Made by a program: the position numbers and the translations under genes. Below are positions 1 to 9,721 of a stretch of 64,000 bases of DNA, in pieces; the first letter of the stretch is position 1, and each line of letters opens with the position of its first letter. The stretch spans positions 111,799,214-111,863,213 of the forward strand of contig CM068830.1 of NCBI GenBank assembly GCA_028554795.2. The letters are read 5' to 3'. The notes beneath the pieces were generated by a model that was given only the letters and a program-made list of their open reading frames with translations, ran no database searches and was not told where the DNA came from. The stretch is from Sinohyriopsis cumingii. Lineage: Eukaryota; Mollusca; Bivalvia; Unionida; Unionidae.

Positions 1-555
1 CCAATGGATCAAGGAATTATAGCGAATTTCAAGAAGTTCTATAGATCGCTTGTTGTTCGAAAACTGCTTTCAGACATTGATGGATCATCTTCCGAAGAAA
101 AAGCATCCAACCAGACAAGGAAGCTGACTGTTTCAGATGCACTTCATATGATTAGAAATGCCTGGAGCAATGTAACACAGTCAACCGTAGCAAACTGCTA
201 TAGGCGGACCAGTTTTTCGGTGCCTTATGACGAATCACTTGATGACCCCACCTATATTGGCGAAACCACATTCGAAACGCCACACGACATGAATATAGAA
301 AAATTCGAACAATATGTTGCAATAGATGACGGTCTTCAGACAGAAGGTGAAATCGACAACTCGACAAAATAAGAAGAAAATGACGAAAGAAGTGATGACG
401 ACGACGCAGTAGATGACCAGGTTTCATCTAAAGTCGCTATTCAGTCACTCCATAATTTACGCAGATTCATGGAACAGAGAGAGTGTGAGCTGCTTGAACC
501 GTTTTACAAAATAGAGTCGGCAATTCACCAACTTATTAGTAAAACTCGTGTGTAA
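1..555 (+). pseudogene. Tigger/pogo-type DDE transposase C-terminus, one nonsense codon
   Basis: The reading frame opens at the window edge with PMDQGIIANFKKFYRS, a well-known stretch near the end of the DDE_1 (CENP-B/Jerky/Tigger) catalytic domain. It continues with the helical KLTVSDALHMIRNAWSNVT segment typical of the tail. A TAA at 370-372 interrupts the frame, but the same frame continues beyond it through an acidic stretch (SDDDDAVDD) and a charged helical tail to a second stop at 553-555. It is therefore a recently inactivated transposase rather than a short gene. The N-terminal helix-turn-helix and most of the catalytic core lie outside the window. Confidence 0.75.
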
Positions 556-826
556 ACATCAATTGCCGATTTCTTTCGGAAATCGTAAATTTCGCTGTGT
601 TTGATTTAACAATATGACGTTAGTGCTGTTCATTGTAGACTCTTGTTTCATTTAAGTAAACGTTGAAAGAGTGGATTCTAATCATCTTTATACGTTATCC
701 TTCACCTATATTCGTGCCGTGCTGATTTAAAGCTGTACTGTACCGTACTTCGGTTAACTGCACACTCCGTTTAACTGCACAGTCTCGTGACGGGACCGAG
801 GCTGTGCAGTTGACCGGAGTCGACTG
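1..826 (+). mobile_element. 3' part of a pogo/Tigger DNA transposon, cut by the window edge
   Basis: The left edge carries the C-terminal part of a pogo/Tigger-type transposase followed by a non-coding tail. At about 734-826 that tail contains an AT-rich to GC-richer terminal block with two direct copies of TTAACTGCACA and an inverted copy (CTGTGCAGTT). The block ends at ...CGACTG and is followed by TATA, which fits the TA target duplication of the Tc1/mariner/pogo superfamily. The 5' half lies outside the window, so the other terminal repeat cannot be compared. Confidence 0.6.
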
Positions 827-1014
827 TATACGCCATACATTCCATTCCACGGAAAAATATTTTGATATTTTGGACTTGTTATAAAGTTTTTATCATCTTT
901 TATAAGCGAGTTTTGGTTGTGGTTGTCCATATATTTTGGCCAACATAAAACATATCTGATTGGTTATTGATAAATATCAACAACGTAATCTGTCAAATAT
1001 ATTTCAAGTGCAAC
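827..1014. other. Short spacer between Tigger end and relic E3
   Basis: AT-rich DNA with no open frame or recognisable motif. Confidence 0.4.
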
Positions 1015-1345
1015 TCATAACATTGGTTCGTGAACTGAAATACCTATTTGTGCTTCTTTTCCGGTTATAGCTTTTATTTTGTGCTGAAATTCATCATCGA
1101 TTTGTTCGACTTGATAACTTCCTGTAGGAATAGGAACAAAATTCCAAACATGTGCCCCATCATCTTTATTTTTATTTGCAAATACATGCGAATTATTCGC
1201 CTATAATCCACCAAATGACGTGATATTTGGCCAGCTGTTGTCTGTTCGTAATTGTGCTAATGCGATTTATTTCACGGGAATTGCAGTTGGAATGTTAACA
1301 CCAAATTGGACTAATTGAGCTTACCTGTATCAGTGTTGTTTTTGA
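1015..1345 (-). pseudogene. E3 penton-like protein remnant (N-terminal part)
   Basis: The minus strand matches the first ~120 residues of the E1 penton-like protein in shifting frames. Recognisable blocks are PTAIPVK.IALAQLR, SWPNI, ANNSHVFANKNK, PTGSYQVEQI and AITGKEAQIGISVHEP. Several in-frame stops and frameshifts are present, and the region beyond this homology block is missing. It is a fossil with no coding capacity. Confidence 0.7.
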
Positions 1346-1489
1346 CATGGTTGTGTTCGTTTAGATTTGTTGAAGTGGCTCGCCTGACGACGTCAGTGGA
1401 GTTGACATTGTTATTTAAATCTTGATTTTCTTGATCAATCACAGTCATTACTTCTTTTAGATTTTGATCATCTCCGTGAACTCAAGAAA

Positions 1490-1860
1490 ATCTGATATTT
1501 TTCTATCACTAAGGCTCATTGATAATAACAAGGATAATTTGGCGTATGCTAGCGTTGCTGTGTGTAATTTTATTATATAATTAAGTAATTTTGCATTTGT
1601 GCACGTGCATATTTATTTTGTTGCAATGATATTAAGAATACCGGCAATCGTTGTCGCAGCTGAAACACAGATTGTTACAGATATTGGTGCCATCGTTGTT
1701 ATTATTGATAATAATATCCCGGTTCCAGCAATAACAGTAGACGCTGAATAAACAATTATATCAACAATAACTACACGTCAACAATATTGTTTTTATTTTT
1801 ACTACATTCTGGACAACGATATTTTCTAATTTTATTTGCCATTCACGTGCTTGATTATAT
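1490..1860 (-). pseudogene. E3 membrane protein remnant
   Basis: The minus strand retains the hydrophobic Val/Ala/Thr-rich segment of the two-pass membrane protein (compare E1 10726-11250). It lies between the fibre remnant and the penton remnant, exactly where synteny predicts. Stops are frequent. The assignment rests on position and on the similar hydrophobic block rather than on long residue identity. Confidence 0.55.
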
Positions 1861-1920
1861 ATATATATATAATGTTGCACTGAATATCACGTTGAACGTT
1901 GATCGGAAGGCTCTTATATT

Positions 1921-2947
1921 TTAATTAGGAGGGAATTTAGTTACTAATTCAAGACACCAATAATAAATAAGGCCGATTTTTTTTTCTTCAGGTTCCACTG
2001 TAAATATGACCTCATCGTTTTGATCTAACATCAATAACATGGATCCACCTGACGGAGCCAGTGAATACTGCCGTAAAATCGTGGTAGATATTACAAATGA
2101 TGCAACACCGAGTGCTGAGAGCCCGTATATACCGGTAACCTCAGCGCGATGTTAAATGGTTTTATTGAGTGGTGATGATAATGCTTGGTCAGACGCTACT
2201 GTATATACCATGGTGTTAATCTGCTTGTGTGGAATTTTAATTAGATTAATTTTGTTAACGATATACTAAAGCCCACATCTTCTAGTTTTTTATTTCTAAT
2301 CGTTTTAATATATGTTGTAGCTTTATTAATAGTATCAAGTTTTGGGTTAACATCAACGAATTTTAAGTTAGCAGTCAACGGGGAGCTACATAAATCATCG
2401 GCGATTTTATTAAGTTTCTGAAACTTTCTACGAGTATTTAAAAACATATTTACGTGAACGTCATACTCAGCTCCTAGCCTGGATAATTTAGTATCTACTG
2501 TGCCTACATATTTGTTTTTGTTTCAGCTTCCTCATCATATGTTGGAACTCTTAAAACAATTATCTTATTGCCATTCAGGCTGTGTTCACCTGTCATTGTA
2601 TCACCAGTGTTCTGCAAATGATCAGCAACACTTTTTGTAATTTCATTTCTAATAGTTGCGATTGATATACTCGAGGCTCTGATTTTACCGTCATTGGTAA
2701 ATACTGGAATATTATCCGTAGTAGCACCGATAAATCTACCAACTATGTCATTCCATTTGATATTACTCGTCTTTAAAACACCGTGTATATCCTGAAAAAT
2801 AACAACTTCATCTTGGTCAACTCCAGAGAGGTTCATAATATCAGAGAATTCATCTTTAGTCGCGTAATTTGACAGATCAATATCATCTTTTTTCTTCTTG
2901 CCCTTAGTGGTACTACCAAAAGACGATCTTCCGCAAATATCAACCAT
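1921..2947 (-). pseudogene. E3 phage-like fibre protein remnant
   Basis: The first 147 codons from the ATG at 2947 are still open and closely match the E1 and E2 fibres. They include MVDI.GRSS at the start, LSNYATKDEF, SNIKWNDIVG.F.GA.TDNIPVFT and the trimer-associated GDTMTGE.SLNGNKI motif. Beyond a stop at 2504 the coil region (2241-2447) and the C-terminal head (to about 1921) continue in other frames. This is the best preserved gene of E3 and fixes its family. Confidence 0.85.
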
Positions 2948-2959
2948 TATACTTTAAAA

Positions 2960-3180
2960 TCTGTTTAAAACGACGCGATGTCTTGTATAATCATGCACGA
3001 CCTTATGAGGTGGTAATGCTGTTTTTGATATAGCACTGAGCACATTAATTACTTCACGACCACATTTTGGTGGATCAGTAAGTGTTTTTGTTGGCAATGA
3101 TGAATACCAAAGTGGAATGTTTCTGGCGTATTTTAAAAATTATATTGGCAGTGAAGAACGCAATTATTTCAACGTCTAGT
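2960..3180 (-). pseudogene. E3 adenain-type protease remnant (C-terminal half)
   Basis: On the minus strand the stretch aligns with the C-terminal half of the element protease. It has a WYSSLPTKTLTDPP block, the CGREVINVL segment that carries the candidate catalytic cysteine, and PHKVVHDYT near the end. The N-terminal half with the catalytic histidine is missing or unrecognisable. Confidence 0.7.
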
Positions 3181-3189
3181 TCCCTTACT

Positions 3190-4112
3190 TTGTAAAGAAT
3201 GCACTTTCTCCCGTTGTTTAGCTTCGATAAGTTTCTTTTCTACTTCTGTTCATTTCATTTCTTTTTCTCTGTTTCCTTTCTTCTCTAGACTTTTCAAGTT
3301 CCAGCATCATCTCTTGATGCAGTGAAGAAGATTGTTGTTGTTCTATTTGTTGCTGCGGTGTAGGAAGTTGGTATGCATGCTCTTGCTGGAAGGATTGCGG
3401 CGGAAGAGGACTTTGTTTCAGTACCTCTTTATGAAGTCTTTGTACTTCTTTAACAAGAGTTTTAAATCTTAAATCATCATATCTGGCTTGTTTTTGTTGC
3501 TAAATATGCGATATATCCATTGAGTAAGATTAACATCATTTACATTTTCATAACCGGGTTTTAAAATATGAAATTTGTTAAACATACTAATTAATATATT
3601 TTCAGGTAAGTTTTCATCTTTAATATTTTTATTTCTTTGACAACACCTTCTTTAAATTTTTCAATCAATTCAATATTTTTTTCTGCTTTAGTTTTAGGTG
3701 CAAGAATTTTTTTCTTCATATCGGCTATTTCAGCACGAACTTTGCCAATAGCCTCAAGTATTTCATCATCTACAGGGGGTGGTTGTGCGGCACTATCTCA
3801 GTTGGAAGATCTTGTACAATCGTTTTTGTTTTTATAGTTATTTCTGCTATTTTTCTGGTGTCCACAGCGGTTTGCTATAATGTTGGACGAAGACCTTCAG
3901 TAGCTTCTGCAACTCTTTCATTAACTGTTGTAATAAGTTTAAACAGTTGTTCTGTACCTTCAGTAAATTCAACTTGAGATTTTTCACGTGCTTGTAATTT
4001 GTGTCTGAGAGAATCACGAACAGGAAGCAATGTCTCTGTTGCTTCTAATAACTTTCTTGAGCTAATTTAGCCGTATGAGACTCCATAGCGGGCGCAATTA
4101 TTGATATAACCA
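3190..4112 (-). pseudogene. E3 coiled-coil structural protein remnant
   Basis: Broken minus-strand frames resemble the first gene of E1 and E2. The start lies near 4112, followed by a helical charged region, a PPPVDDE-like segment, the KPGYENVND block and a Gln/Pro-rich stretch around 3300-3420. Frameshifts and stops occur throughout. The C-terminal domain conserved in E1 and E2 is not visible. Confidence 0.65.
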
Positions 4113-4130
4113 TGATCTAATTATATTAGC

Positions 4131-5076
4131 AGAGCAGACACGACATCAATAAGACGTCCGGTGGGTAAACAAAAACACATACAAATTTCGACAAAAATAA
4201 AGTAACCTAATTAGAGAAACTCTCGGTAAAGTTAGAGGCTTTCGTTTAGCGTCAGTGACCTTCTTTTTTATTTCGTAGGAAGCTTTTGTGTTAAGCAAAT
4301 GACGTTTCAGCAAAAGGTATGTTCGCCCACTCTGCGGCTTCCTGAGACAATGGCACCACCCATGATATTAACTTGTCTGACTAGTTTCTGCTTGTCTTTT
4401 ATATCTATTTTATTGAGCTCCACAGTTGCTTTGCATACAATGTTGGAGACCCTTAGCATGTATGTTCGGCTAGGTGGCGGAATGCTCCAAGCAAGTATCT
4501 AGCCCTGGTGTTGCCCATTTGTGTATATTGTAGTCCGTCTGGAAACATCATATTTAAAGCAGTATGATTTGGCCCAAGTCTATTTGGTTTTAACTCCTCA
4601 TACACCTTATAATCTGGTGACTTAAAGCTTCAGGTTTTACACATCATAGTATGCTTCCAAGCAAGTCCGCATTTCTTTAATTAGCAATTCGGAACTCTAG
4701 TATCTCACATATGTTGACTTGATTACAATACCGTTGAATGATATCATTAGATATTTCAACATTTATTTTCATACAGATAATACGTGTCCCTTCATGCGCA
4801 TTCAATTCTGTATCTTTCAGGTCCAGTTTTGCTCTGAATGTTAGTCGTATAGTTTTTGCAGACCCAGGTGTGCCATTGCGGTATGCTATGAGAGAGAATT
4901 TGTCTGCATCCACTGGAACAGATTCAGTATTTGAATTAAGTATCGTATCCTAAGTCAGATATCTGATTCCTTTGCTATGTGGAATATTTCCAGGTTTACA
5001 AAATGTTGACTTCCTTTTATGTTACTCTTTCATGGTTTCAGTTGCAATAACTGCATGTAAAATACAAGAAGTATCC

Positions 5077-5121
<45 letters not shown>

Positions 5122-5352
5122 ATCTTATATAAATGGGAAAAGGCATGCTAACTGTGCTAACTTTTCAATACTATTGGAAGCCTAACAATTGAGGGCTCAC
5201 ATCATTGAATGATGGAAAGGAAGAAACATCTTTAGGTCACCAGGCTTAACGCAACACTGAATTTTTTTCTCAATACATCACCGATAAATCTGACTTCTGC
5301 ACAAACCAGACGCACGGATGAGGTTAAACGTTCCGGAGCAACAAAAGTTTCT
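4131..5352. other. Unassigned DNA between E3 and E1, with a small open stretch of unknown origin
   Basis: No gene could be named here. On the minus strand, 4953-4677 is open and encodes a plausible protein-like segment (DADKFSLIAYRNGTPGSAK, then LTFRAKLDLKD). Another minus-strand stretch at 4300-4500 reads IDIKDKQKLVRQVNIMGGA. They could be host exons or a further degraded element; I do not recognise a family. Confidence 0.4.
5081..5121. repeat. TCTG/TC microsatellite
   Basis: Uninterrupted TCTG units pass directly into a TC run. Confidence 0.9.
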
Positions 5353-5357
5353 TAATG
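5353..5357. repeat. E1 left target-site duplication (TAATG)
   Basis: TAATG precedes the left terminal repeat and recurs directly after the right one at 22494-22498. The match can be stretched to CTTAATGA by using bases of the terminal repeat. The symmetric terminal repeats fix the duplication at 5 bp, whereas 6 bp is usual for Mavericks. Confidence 0.75.
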
Positions 5358-5606
5358 AGCAGCAGAGAGGGTGAACAGACCATAGAATTCCGACAAACAA
5401 ATAAAACAAACAAATAAATCATCTCGTAGAAAGGTCCAGATTTTACAAATGAACTTTCCTTGAGATGTTTATTTTTGCAATGACCGATTGTGCTAATAAA
5501 ACCTCAGTTCGAAATAGTAGCTGAAAAAATAAAGTACTCTACGTGTTTATTTATTTCTTGTTTATTTTTTTGACGACCAACGTTGGTAGGTACCCTCTCT
5601 GCTGCT
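5358..5606 (+). repeat. E1 left terminal inverted repeat (249 bp)
   Basis: It is the reverse complement of 22245-22493 with no difference that I could see. It starts with AGCAGCAGAGAGGG and ends with CCCTCTCTGCTGCT, so the repeat is itself bounded by a 14-bp inverted motif. A perfect palindrome (ACCAACGTTGGT) sits near its inner end. Confidence 0.95.
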
Positions 5607-5649
5607 CCTCTTCTGCTGATATTAATTAAATTATTATGTTATAATAAAA

Positions 5650-6863
5650 ATGGTACATCCAGAATCTCATATTGCAAGAACAGCACGAGAACGATTAGAA
5701 ACAATTAAAAAATTTCTTCCTGTCAGAGACTCATTTAGAAAAAATCTACAAGCGCAGCAAGAATCAAAAGTTGAGTACGAAGAAGACACTAAAAAACTAT
5801 TTAAACCCGTCACTGCAGCTACTGAGAAAGCTGCATCGGCTGTTGAAAAAACTATATGGGGAGATATTGCGGAGAAAGATGAGAAGAGGAAAAAGGGTAT
5901 TTTTCCGGTATTAGAACAAACTGCAGTGCAGGCTGAAAAAACAGCAAGAAGAACCAAACAAACAAAAAAGATTTTACGAGACCTTCCACCTGGTATAGCC
6001 AGGGAAATAGCTGCAGCTCAGCCTCCACCTGTTGATGAGGAAATACTTGAAGGCATTGAAGAACTTCGTACTGAAGTCGCCGATGTGAGAAAAAAACTTG
6101 CATCTAAATCCAAACCAGCAGGAGAAAACGTAGAATTAATTGCAAAATTTAACGAAGGAGTTGTTGAGAAAATTAGAAAAACTGAAAGAGAGAGATTACC
6201 TGAAGCAATATTAAATAGTTTATCTAATAAATCTAGTATTTTAAAACCCCGTTATGAAAAAACAAATGATGATAATTTCATTAAATGGATATATCGCGTA
6301 TATTACAACAAAAAACAAGCTAGAGGTTCAGAATTTGAAGGACTTAAAGAAGAAGTAAAAAGACTTAGAGGGAGACGGGAACAACCAAAACAAGGAGAGT
6401 CTTCCCAGTATCAGCTTCCTCCACCTCTGCAACAAATAGAACAACAACAATCTTCTTCGCCACAGCAAAGGTTGAAGTCGGAAATTAAAAAGACTAAAGA
6501 GCTAATTAAATTACTACCCTCGAAGAAAATTTCTGCACCGAAAATGACATTTACACCGACAGGTTCACCACATGGATTTCGAGAAGGTTCACCCCCGGCC
6601 ACCGCTGAAGTACTTACTCCGGTAATGCAACCACCAGTATTTAAACACCTCAAGATGAACCTAAAACAGGATCTGGTTTATGTCCTGATAATATCATTAA
6701 TGACGTGTCACGGTTAGAAGTTCTCATAGGAGGAAAACGTGCCGGAAATAATTCACCAGAAATAACCAATGAAGCAGCTGATATTTGTCGGCGACTATTT
6801 CAAGGTGGTATCATGGATATTGGCGTTTACCGAGAACTTACTGATGAACTCGTTGATGACTAG
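5650..6863 (+). CDS. E1 coiled-coil structural protein, first late gene (C-terminal frameshift)
   Basis: The start ATG at 5650 follows TTATAATAAAA, the AT-only leader seen before most genes of this element. The first ~330 residues are highly charged and helical, with a PPPVDEEILEG hinge and a Gln/Pro-rich section (about residues 245-275). The frame then ends at 6717. A +1/-1 shift near 6640-6648 would continue in another frame to 6863, giving a conserved C-terminal domain (SRLEVLIGGKRAGNNSPEI and LFQGGIMDIG) that is also present in E2. I do not recognise a named family. Its position first in the capsid block suggests an internal or minor virion protein, but that is inference. The shift may be a mutation or a base-calling error. 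Confidence 0.7.
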
Positions 6864-6891
6864 TTGTTAGATAAATGGTAAATAAAATAAG

Positions 6892-7353
6892 ATGATTGTG
6901 CATGATAATCATCGTAAACCCACACAGGTTAGAGCGGTAAACTCACGATTACCAATCTATGAAGCAATTTATGGAAATGGACTTGGTGATGTCATTCGAG
7001 GATTATTCACGAGGATAGCTCCAAAAGTAGCACCTGTTGCAAAACAATTATCGATGAAGGCTATTGATATTGTTCGTGATAAAGCTCCTGGTGCAATTGT
7101 CAATGTTGCTGGTAAGGCGTTCTCGGCGATCAAAGAAAGATTATCACGATTATTGCGACGAAAACAACAACCACCGGTGAAACTGGCAAGTACTGAGGTG
7201 ATGCCCGCAGATGTTAGTAAAATAATAAATCAGGCTGTAAATCAAAAACTAGCGGCGTTAGCAGATCAAGCACTCGGTGAATCTGGAAATAATATCTCAA
7301 GTTTGATATCAGGAAGTGGAACTTCCCGAGGTGGAACTTTCCGAAGGCGGTGA
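6892..7353 (+). CDS. E1 small basic, amphipathic protein (putative minor virion/core protein)
   Basis: The protein has 153 residues. After a short N-terminus (residues 1-30) comes a region of alternating hydrophobic and basic residues (GLFTRIAPKVAPVAKQLSMK, about 38-57). An arginine-rich cluster RLSRLLRRKQQ follows and the tail is Ser/Gly/Arg-rich. Such small basic amphipathic proteins accompany capsid genes in adenovirus-like and Polinton-like viruses, where they coat DNA or perturb membranes; the exact role here is inferred. It lies between the coiled-coil and capsid genes in both E1 and E2, and E2 carries one nonsense codon in it. Confidence 0.65.
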   Translation: MIVHDNHRKPTQVRAVNSRLPIYEAIYGNGLGDVIRGLFTRIAPKVAPVAKQLSMKAIDIVRDKAPGAIVNVAGKAFSAIKERLSRLLRRKQQPPVKLASTEVMPADVSKIINQAVNQKLAALADQALGESGNNISSLISGSGTSRGGTFRRR

Positions 7354-7386
7354 TCAACGTGTTAGACGAAAAATAATTATAATAAA

Positions 7387-8760
7387 ATGTTCAAGCGCGT
7401 GTCCGACACAGCATTTGATATGGAAGCACCCGTCCTTAAGGATGAATCTGTACGTGATTATCAATTTTATTCCTATGACGCAAAACAACCAAATCAGCCC
7501 GGGAGAATTGAACTACAAGTTCATGACACAAGTAGATACTTTTTACCCGCTGATGCCTTTCTTGAGGTAGAAGGTACAATTATAAAAACGGATGATACTA
7601 ATTACTTAGATCCAGTAAAAATTGGTATTGTCAACAACGTTATCATAGCATTATTTAGTGGCGCCACATACATGATTGATGGAAAAAATATTGAATCAAT
7701 TCAGAATGATGTCGACGTTGCTACAACAATAATTGGTCTGGCGAGATATTCTGATGATTATACAAGATCAGCAGGTCCCACAATGATGTTTGTGAAAGAT
7801 AACTCCGATAACCCTGAAAGTGATCCGTACAATATAAGACAACCAAGAAACCTCGCCAATACCGCTGATGCTGACATATGGCCAGTGGTTCATGGTTCTA
7901 ATGACAATTTCAACTTGGGATTTGCAGCACGTAGAAATATGTTGCTAGGAGGCAATAGAGGTTTTTCATGTACAATTCCACTATCGCATATTTTTGGATT
8001 TTGCAGGAATGTTAAAAAGGTTATTTTTGGAGCTAGACACACGGTTGTTCTTGTAAGAAAGAACGATGATAATGATGCTCTGTGGAGACCCGTTGGTGAT
8101 GCTGGTAAAGTAATATTATCAAAACTTTCATTGTGGATGCCGGTAATGACTCCAACGATCGCAGAAGAACAAAAATTGATTTCTTTCATGGATGCAGGTG
8201 GTAAATCCTTGTTGTCATGGTTAACAACAAGCACAGACAGTATGCAAACTAACGTTAACGGTCAGTTTACATGGCATATAGCATCACAACAGGGTGTTTC
8301 TGCACCACGACATATTTTTATTGCGTTTCAGAGAACTAATCGTTTAAACTCACAAACTCACTCTCATATGATATTTGACCAACTAGGTCTCACAGATATT
8401 TCTTTACGGATAAACGGACAACAGGAACCAACAGAGAATATACAACTAAATTATGCACGAAATCATATAGGACGTGCATATCATCGTTTGATGTCATTTA
8501 TGGGACGTGATCAAAATGTTGATACCGGGTTGCAAATATCACAACTAGATTTTAAAAAATTGTACCCGATTTATTATTTTTCATTAGAACATCTTGATCT
8601 ATCAAAACAATCTGTCGTTGATATACATCTCAAAGCAACATTAAATACTGCTGGTGTTGATTACAGAGCGATCGCGGTCATACTTAGCGACAAGGCCATG
8701 TTACTTGAAGGTGGCAGTGGTCGAATGAGGGTCGTTGATGCACCGGTGGAACATCTTTAA
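7387..8760 (+). CDS. E1 major capsid-like protein (probable double jelly-roll)
   Basis: This is a 457-residue protein with a start preceded by ATTATAATAAA. Conserved blocks shared with E2 and with the E4 relic include RYFLPADAF.EV, GLARYSDDYTRSAGPTMMF, PLSHIFGFCRNVKK, LRINGQQEP, HRLMSFMGRDQNVDTG and YPIYYFSLEHLDL. It occupies the capsid position directly before pVI-like and protease genes, as in adintoviruses and PLVs. Its beta-rich, Phe/Tyr-rich character fits a double jelly-roll major capsid protein, although it is shorter than the typical Maverick MCP (about 600 residues). No defect is visible. The fold assignment is inference from context and needs structure prediction. Confidence 0.75.
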   Translation: MFKRVSDTAFDMEAPVLKDESVRDYQFYSYDAKQPNQPGRIELQVHDTSRYFLPADAFLEVEGTIIKTDDTNYLDPVKIGIVNNVIIALFSGATYMIDGKNIESIQNDVDVATTIIGLARYSDDYTRSAGPTMMFVKDNSDNPESDPYNIRQPRNLANTADADIWPVVHGSNDNFNLGFAARRNMLLGGNRGFSCTIPLSHIFGFCRNVKKVIFGARHTVVLVRKNDDNDALWRPVGDAGKVILSKLSLWMPVMTPTIAEEQKLISFMDAGGKSLLSWLTTSTDSMQTNVNGQFTWHIASQQGVSAPRHIFIAFQRTNRLNSQTHSHMIFDQLGLTDISLRINGQQEPTENIQLNYARNHIGRAYHRLMSFMGRDQNVDTGLQISQLDFKKLYPIYYFSLEHLDLSKQSVVDIHLKATLNTAGVDYRAIAVILSDKAMLLEGGSGRMRVVDAPVEHL

Positions 8761-8794
8761 TCGTGCTATTTAGAAAAATATATTTTATATAAAA

Positions 8795-9262
8795 ATGTCG
8801 TATGGTCATGTTAATGTTACTCTGACCCCGGGTCAGGTAAAAAAGCTTCAATCAAAAACCGCCAACAAATGCGGAACTAAAATATCACTAAAACGAGATC
8901 AGATTAGTGGTGGTCCAAACAAATTATCGTTGACAAATAATCAGATTAAACATTTCAATAAAGCCCTAGAATCAAAAACTGGAGTTCAATTCCATCTCTC
9001 CCCGAGCGCCATCAAAGACATGGTTAAAACGGGTGGTATATTCCCACTATTTGCGGCCATTCCGGCATTACTAGCTGCGGCTGCTCCGGCCTTAGTAAAA
9101 GCGGCCGCGTTAGGTGTTGCTGGAGGTGTTGCTGGAGCGGCGGGTAAAAAAATTTTCGAAAAAGCTACTGGTGGACGATATAACAAAAAAAAGGGACGCG
9201 GTCTAAGATTACCGGGATCTCGTTGGGGGAGAGGCCTAAGGCTTCCAGGGTCATTTCGTTAA
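8795..9262 (+). CDS. E1 pVI-like protein with Ala-rich hydrophobic helix
   Basis: The N-terminal ~75 residues carry a repeated LT..Q(V/I)..... pattern (LTPGQVKKLQSK and LTNNQIKHFNKA). An Ala/Pro-rich hydrophobic helix follows (GGIFPLFAAIPALLAAAAPA, about 84-103), then a glycine-rich basic tail with two RGLRLPGS-type repeats. The arrangement is N-terminal Gln-rich segment, membrane-active helix, basic tail, next to the protease gene. It resembles adenovirus pVI/pX-like proteins and the corresponding adintovirus proteins. The tail may contain a protease cleavage site or cofactor peptide; that is inference. It is intact here, while E2 carries a nonsense codon. Confidence 0.65.
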   Translation: MSYGHVNVTLTPGQVKKLQSKTANKCGTKISLKRDQISGGPNKLSLTNNQIKHFNKALESKTGVQFHLSPSAIKDMVKTGGIFPLFAAIPALLAAAAPALVKAAALGVAGGVAGAAGKKIFEKATGGRYNKKKGRGLRLPGSRWGRGLRLPGSFR

Positions 9263-9703
9263 ACGTTCCATCATCAAATTTTGATTTACTTGATGCTGCT
9301 AAAAAATTAAAAATATCCGCCTTTAGAGGTGTTTTTATGCGAGATCAATTACCGAAACAAACCAAACAAACTAGAAACAGGTATTATTAATCTTGACAAA
9401 CGTTCCGGACCTGGTACTCATTGGGTATCATACGCGGTTGATCCGCGTGGAATTGTTTATTTTGACTGGTACGGGTTAGCTCCACCTGTTGAATTTATCA
9501 AGTATGTCGCACCACTCCACGCAACAACTAGCGGTTATAAAGTTTGGTATTCAACGCTACCCACACAAACAATGACAGACCCGCCAATATGCGGCCGTGA
9601 AGTAATTAATGTACTTGACGCTATATCAAAATCATCCAAGCCGCCACATAAAGTCGTGCACGATTATACAAGCAACCGATATGTTGCGCGTAAAGCATTT
9701 TAA
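9262..9703 (+). CDS. E1 adenain-type cysteine protease (start lost and frame shifted)
   Basis: The catalytic part (9329-9703) carries SGPGTHWVSYAVD with the candidate catalytic His, YFDWYGLAPPVEF, and ICGREVINVL with the candidate Cys. This matches the adenovirus endopeptidase family used by Mavericks for capsid maturation. The first ~40 residues (NFDLLDAAKKLKIS, FRGVFMRDQLP) lie in another frame that reaches a stop near 9390, so a one-base shift separates them at about 9350. No in-frame ATG exists for that part, whereas E2 starts at an ATG overlapping its pVI-like gene. It is either inactivated, expressed by frameshifting, or affected by a sequence error. Confidence 0.75.
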
Positions 9704-9721
9704 ACAACGGATCTTATTATA

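Larger units (their letters stand above)
1015..4130 (-). mobile_element. E3: decayed structural block of a third PLV/Polinton-like element
   Basis: Read on the minus strand this stretch contains, in order, remains of the coiled-coil protein, the protease, the fibre, the membrane protein and the N-terminus of the penton-like protein. That is the same order as in E1 and E2. The small basic protein, major capsid and pVI-like genes that should lie between the coiled-coil and protease genes are absent, so about 2 kb has been deleted. No clear terminal repeat was found; AGCAGAGCAG near 4129 weakly resembles the family terminal motif. All the genes are broken. Confidence 0.75.

Noticed and set aside
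4300..4502. BRCT-like segment on the minus strand
   Set aside because: A short IMGGAIVSG phrase is not enough to support a BRCT domain.
5351..5358. 8-bp target duplication CTTAATGA for E1
   Set aside because: The extra bases fall inside the symmetric terminal repeats; E2 shows 5 bp, so 5 bp is preferred.
7890..8234. Minus-strand 114-codon frame inside the capsid gene
   Set aside because: Shadow of the conserved plus-strand capsid frame; not conserved as a protein.
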